This document shows positions 61,986 through 64,000 of a stretch of 64,000 bases of DNA, in pieces. The position numbers were made by a program, and so were the translations under genes. The notes under the pieces were generated by a model. It saw nothing but the letters and a program-made list of their open reading frames with translations, was not told where the DNA came from and did not search any database. The DNA is from Adiantum capillus-veneris (taxonomy: Eukaryota > Streptophyta > Polypodiopsida > Polypodiales > Pteridaceae), in contig CM043964.1 in assembly GCA_014529385.2 (NCBI GenBank), positions 107,900,587-107,964,586 of the forward strand, in the 5' to 3' direction. Position 1 is the first letter of the stretch. The number at the start of each line of letters is the position of its first letter.

Positions 61986-61997
61986 TGGTATCAGAGC
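61986..61997 (+). other. Canonical tRNA-Met primer-binding site
   Basis: tggtatcagagc matches the common plant LTR-retrotransposon PBS exactly and follows a T-rich, LTR-like tract ending ...ttttgtgagag. No gag could be read downstream. 62,000-62,730 contains only an unassigned open frame at 62,032-62,223. Confidence 0.6.
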
Positions 61998-62735
61998 AAA
62001 GGCCCCCCCTCTCTTCCTCTGAAAAGAGGTATTGAGTAGCAGCAGCCATGATGAGCAAAGGAAGAATCATGGAGAAGCTCCACTAAGTACCGAACCAACA
62101 GGCAGAAGTGCAATGAATGCGTACTTTCCTAGGATTTCGAAAAGTATTTACGAGCAGACATCTGAGCCGAAAGATAATCTTCTGCCGACTCATTCGCACA
62201 AACAACCAAGCACTCGAGTGTGACAACTGCTTTAGTCATTCCCTCTATGATGTTAAATAACTATTCAACACAATGAAAATTGGTAAATATGACACAAAGC
62301 CCACGTGAGTATCACCCAGGGATAAAACTGAGAGCTTTACTAGATAAATTCATACAAAATGGAAGCATAGCTTCTTCAAATATTTCATATCTGTGAGCCA
62401 TTTCACTGTAAACAAAACAAACAAAAATGGTGCTTCGGTAGCCAGTCTCCTCCAGATGCATGCCTCAAATTTATCTTCCCCGAAAGCCAACCTCCTCCTG
62501 ATGGGCTGCAATCAGAAGTTCATGCAGATGATTGGATCTGTTGGTATATATCAGGGCGCTACACCAGAGTGTCACTAAGCGAGATAGCTTCACCTATGTT
62601 TCTCTCTTGCCATCTCATCATTGTAATGGCTATGCAGGATGGGACATCTTCACATCCCAATATCTACCATATGATGTTGAGAAAGGCAATCACATTGAGT
62701 AGCTACAAATGCCGTATTGTAAGGTCTAGTGTGCA

Positions 62736-62981
62736 TTAGCAATATGCAACCCCATCCCCTTTCACTACTCGGCCTATTTTGTATATTGTTTTGTCTCCCT
62801 TATTTGCCAGTATGTCCTCTGCTGCTTCAGGGCTAGCCACAATCACCATTCCAATGCCCATATTGAAGGTCCTCCTCATCTCCGCATCATTGACCACGCC
62901 CATCTGCAACACAAAATGGCTGTACCGGTCAATTAGTGAAGCGATTAAGCAGCTCCAAAGTTCCCACACATGGATATATAT

Positions 62982-63038
<57 letters not shown>

Positions 63039-63451
63039 AGAGAGAGAGACACACACACACAAAAACAGATACATACCCACACACCCCTGGGCTTAGCACT
63101 TACCTCCTTCAACCATCTGAATATAGCAGGTACTTCCCATGAACCAACATTCACTGAAGCACCAAGCCCTTTCGGAAAAATCCTGGGTATATTGTCTGTG
63201 AACCCACCCCCTGTGATATGAGCAAGACCTTTCACTTTGCCTGCATCCACAAGTTGTAGAACCTGAAAGCAGAAAGAAAAACATCCTTGTTCAATCTCAA
63301 TTGCAAGCCTGAGTCGTGACTGTTTTAGACAAGTAACCAAACCTGTTTTACGTAGATCACTGTTGGTGCCATCAAGGCCTCACCGATGGAAATAGTACTA
63401 TCAGAATCAGGAAGCAAACTACTCAAAGAAACCCCACTGTCACTCAGAACC
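62736..63451 (-). CDS. Phosphoribosylformylglycinamidine cyclo-ligase (AIR synthase, PurM type), last three exons
   Basis: Converts FGAM to aminoimidazole ribonucleotide with ATP, step five of de novo purine synthesis. The plant enzyme is plastidic. Exons in coding order on the minus strand are 63,451-63,343, 63,262-63,104 and 62,903-62,736 (stop TAA), with GT-AG borders and matching phases (1+36, 53 and 55 codons plus stop). Family motifs: [14 protein letters not shown]; then [24 protein letters not shown] and [10 protein letters not shown]; then [15 protein letters not shown] and [13 protein letters not shown] at the C-terminus. This covers the C-terminal AIRS_C domain, including the glycine-rich loop. 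The N-terminal domain and transit peptide lie beyond the right edge. No defect is seen, so this is a probable functional gene. Between the last two exons lies a CT/GA/CA tract. Confidence 0.92.
62983..63060. repeat. (CT)n(GA)n(CA)n compound microsatellite in the last AIR synthase intron
   Basis: About 27 CT units run directly into GA then CA. The CT/GA border is self-complementary. Confidence 0.95.
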
Positions 63452-63601
63452 CTGATTAATGCAAGCAGAAAACAAAATCAGAACAATCTGGAAGCCTTTC
63501 ACATACGGTGAATGGCGAATCCAGAATCCAAATAGGCCATTTGAATCTTCATCTGATTTAAATTCATCTCGATATATGCATGTATGTATGTATGTATACA
63601 T

Positions 63602-63641
<40 letters not shown>

Positions 63642-64000
63642 GTGTGTGTGTGTGTGTGTGCAAGTTATCAAACCATGGTAGTCCTCCACAAGACAATACC
63701 ACCGTCAGCTCTAGCAAGGATAGTATTGGATGGATGCTACGATGTAGAGACCTAGGTATCAGTATAAGCCCCCAAACACACCACTCCCCCAACCTCACAC
63801 ATTATCATACACCGCGGAGTTTTAAGTACTGAGTTTCTGTTATGCATCTGGAAAACTAGGGCAAACTCAGCTGCGATGAAGGGCAACAAAAGCATTAGAT
63901 AGGAAGATTCGATCAAAGGTGGTCAATAGGCTATAAAGCACACCAAGGAAAAAAAACGCAATACAACATTACCCAACGGCAGCTCATTTTCACAAGGTGG
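63452..64000 (-). other. Upstream intron of the AIR synthase gene
   Basis: The exon at 63,451 begins with one base completing a split codon after an AG acceptor, so another exon must lie upstream (to the right). No family motif was found up to 64,000, so this is read as intron. It holds the CA/TA/TG palindrome at 63,604-63,660. Confidence 0.6.
63604..63660. repeat. (CA)n(TA)n(TG)n perfect palindromic microsatellite
   Basis: About 14 CA, four TA and ten TG units. The whole tract is self-complementary and can form a hairpin. Confidence 0.95.

Overview
This is nuclear DNA of a land plant, most likely a seed plant. The supporting signs are GT-AG introns, chloroplast and mitochondrial type nuclear genes, Ty1/copia and Ty3/gypsy elements with tRNA-Met type primer-binding sites (tggtatcagagc and variants), a DUF4283-type LINE, an interstitial CCCTAAA telomere-type block, and very long GA, GT and homopolymer tracts. 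Host coding sequence is sparse. Nearly everything else is repeat debris.

Layout. (1) 1-24,000 is built by tandem duplication. A gene for a circularly permuted, MTG1-type mitochondrial ribosome-assembly GTPase (plant DAR GTPase 2 / SIN2 group) runs on the plus strand from 3,729 to 15,516. It has four 5' exons, a 9.7 kb intron and four 3' exons. The last two exons of a second copy lie at 1-775. That copy carries a stop and an 11-base frameshifting deletion and is a pseudogene. Its downstream flank (776-3,326) is repeated after the intact gene (15,517-19,885). The large intron holds LTR-retrotransposon scraps, a 3'-truncated antisense LINE and two poly-G tracts of more than 90 bases just before the next exon. 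From 19,580 to 24,000 a further diverged repeat of about 1 kb recurs about four times.

(2) 24,000-31,750 is minisatellites, a 141-bp LTR, a perfect 159-bp tandem duplication, a long fold-back element and an antisense copia gag-protease remnant. (3) 32,770-39,240 is a decayed gypsy element split by an opposite-strand gypsy element. (4) 40,813-43,902 is a copia element whose 5' LTR is cut to 46 bases and fused to the integrase. (5) 44,930-46,470 is an antisense reverse transcriptase that is neither LTR-type nor ordinary LINE. It looks Penelope-like and is the least expected item in the window. (6) 47,600-53,000 is a LINE tail, a second copy of the plus-strand gypsy family and an antisense copia fragment. 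(7) 53,733-60,220 is an antisense LTR retrotransposon with both 1.8-kb LTRs, whose pol is gutted. (8) 60,220-62,730 is LTR and PBS debris. (9) 62,736-63,451 (minus) holds the last three exons of the purine-biosynthesis enzyme AIR synthase (PurM type). Its 5' exons lie beyond the right edge.

Only two host genes are supported: the DAR GTPase and AIR synthase. They are functionally unrelated. All other coding similarity is transposon-derived and broken. I found no tRNA, rRNA or CRISPR array. No alignments could be run, so family calls rest on motifs read by eye.
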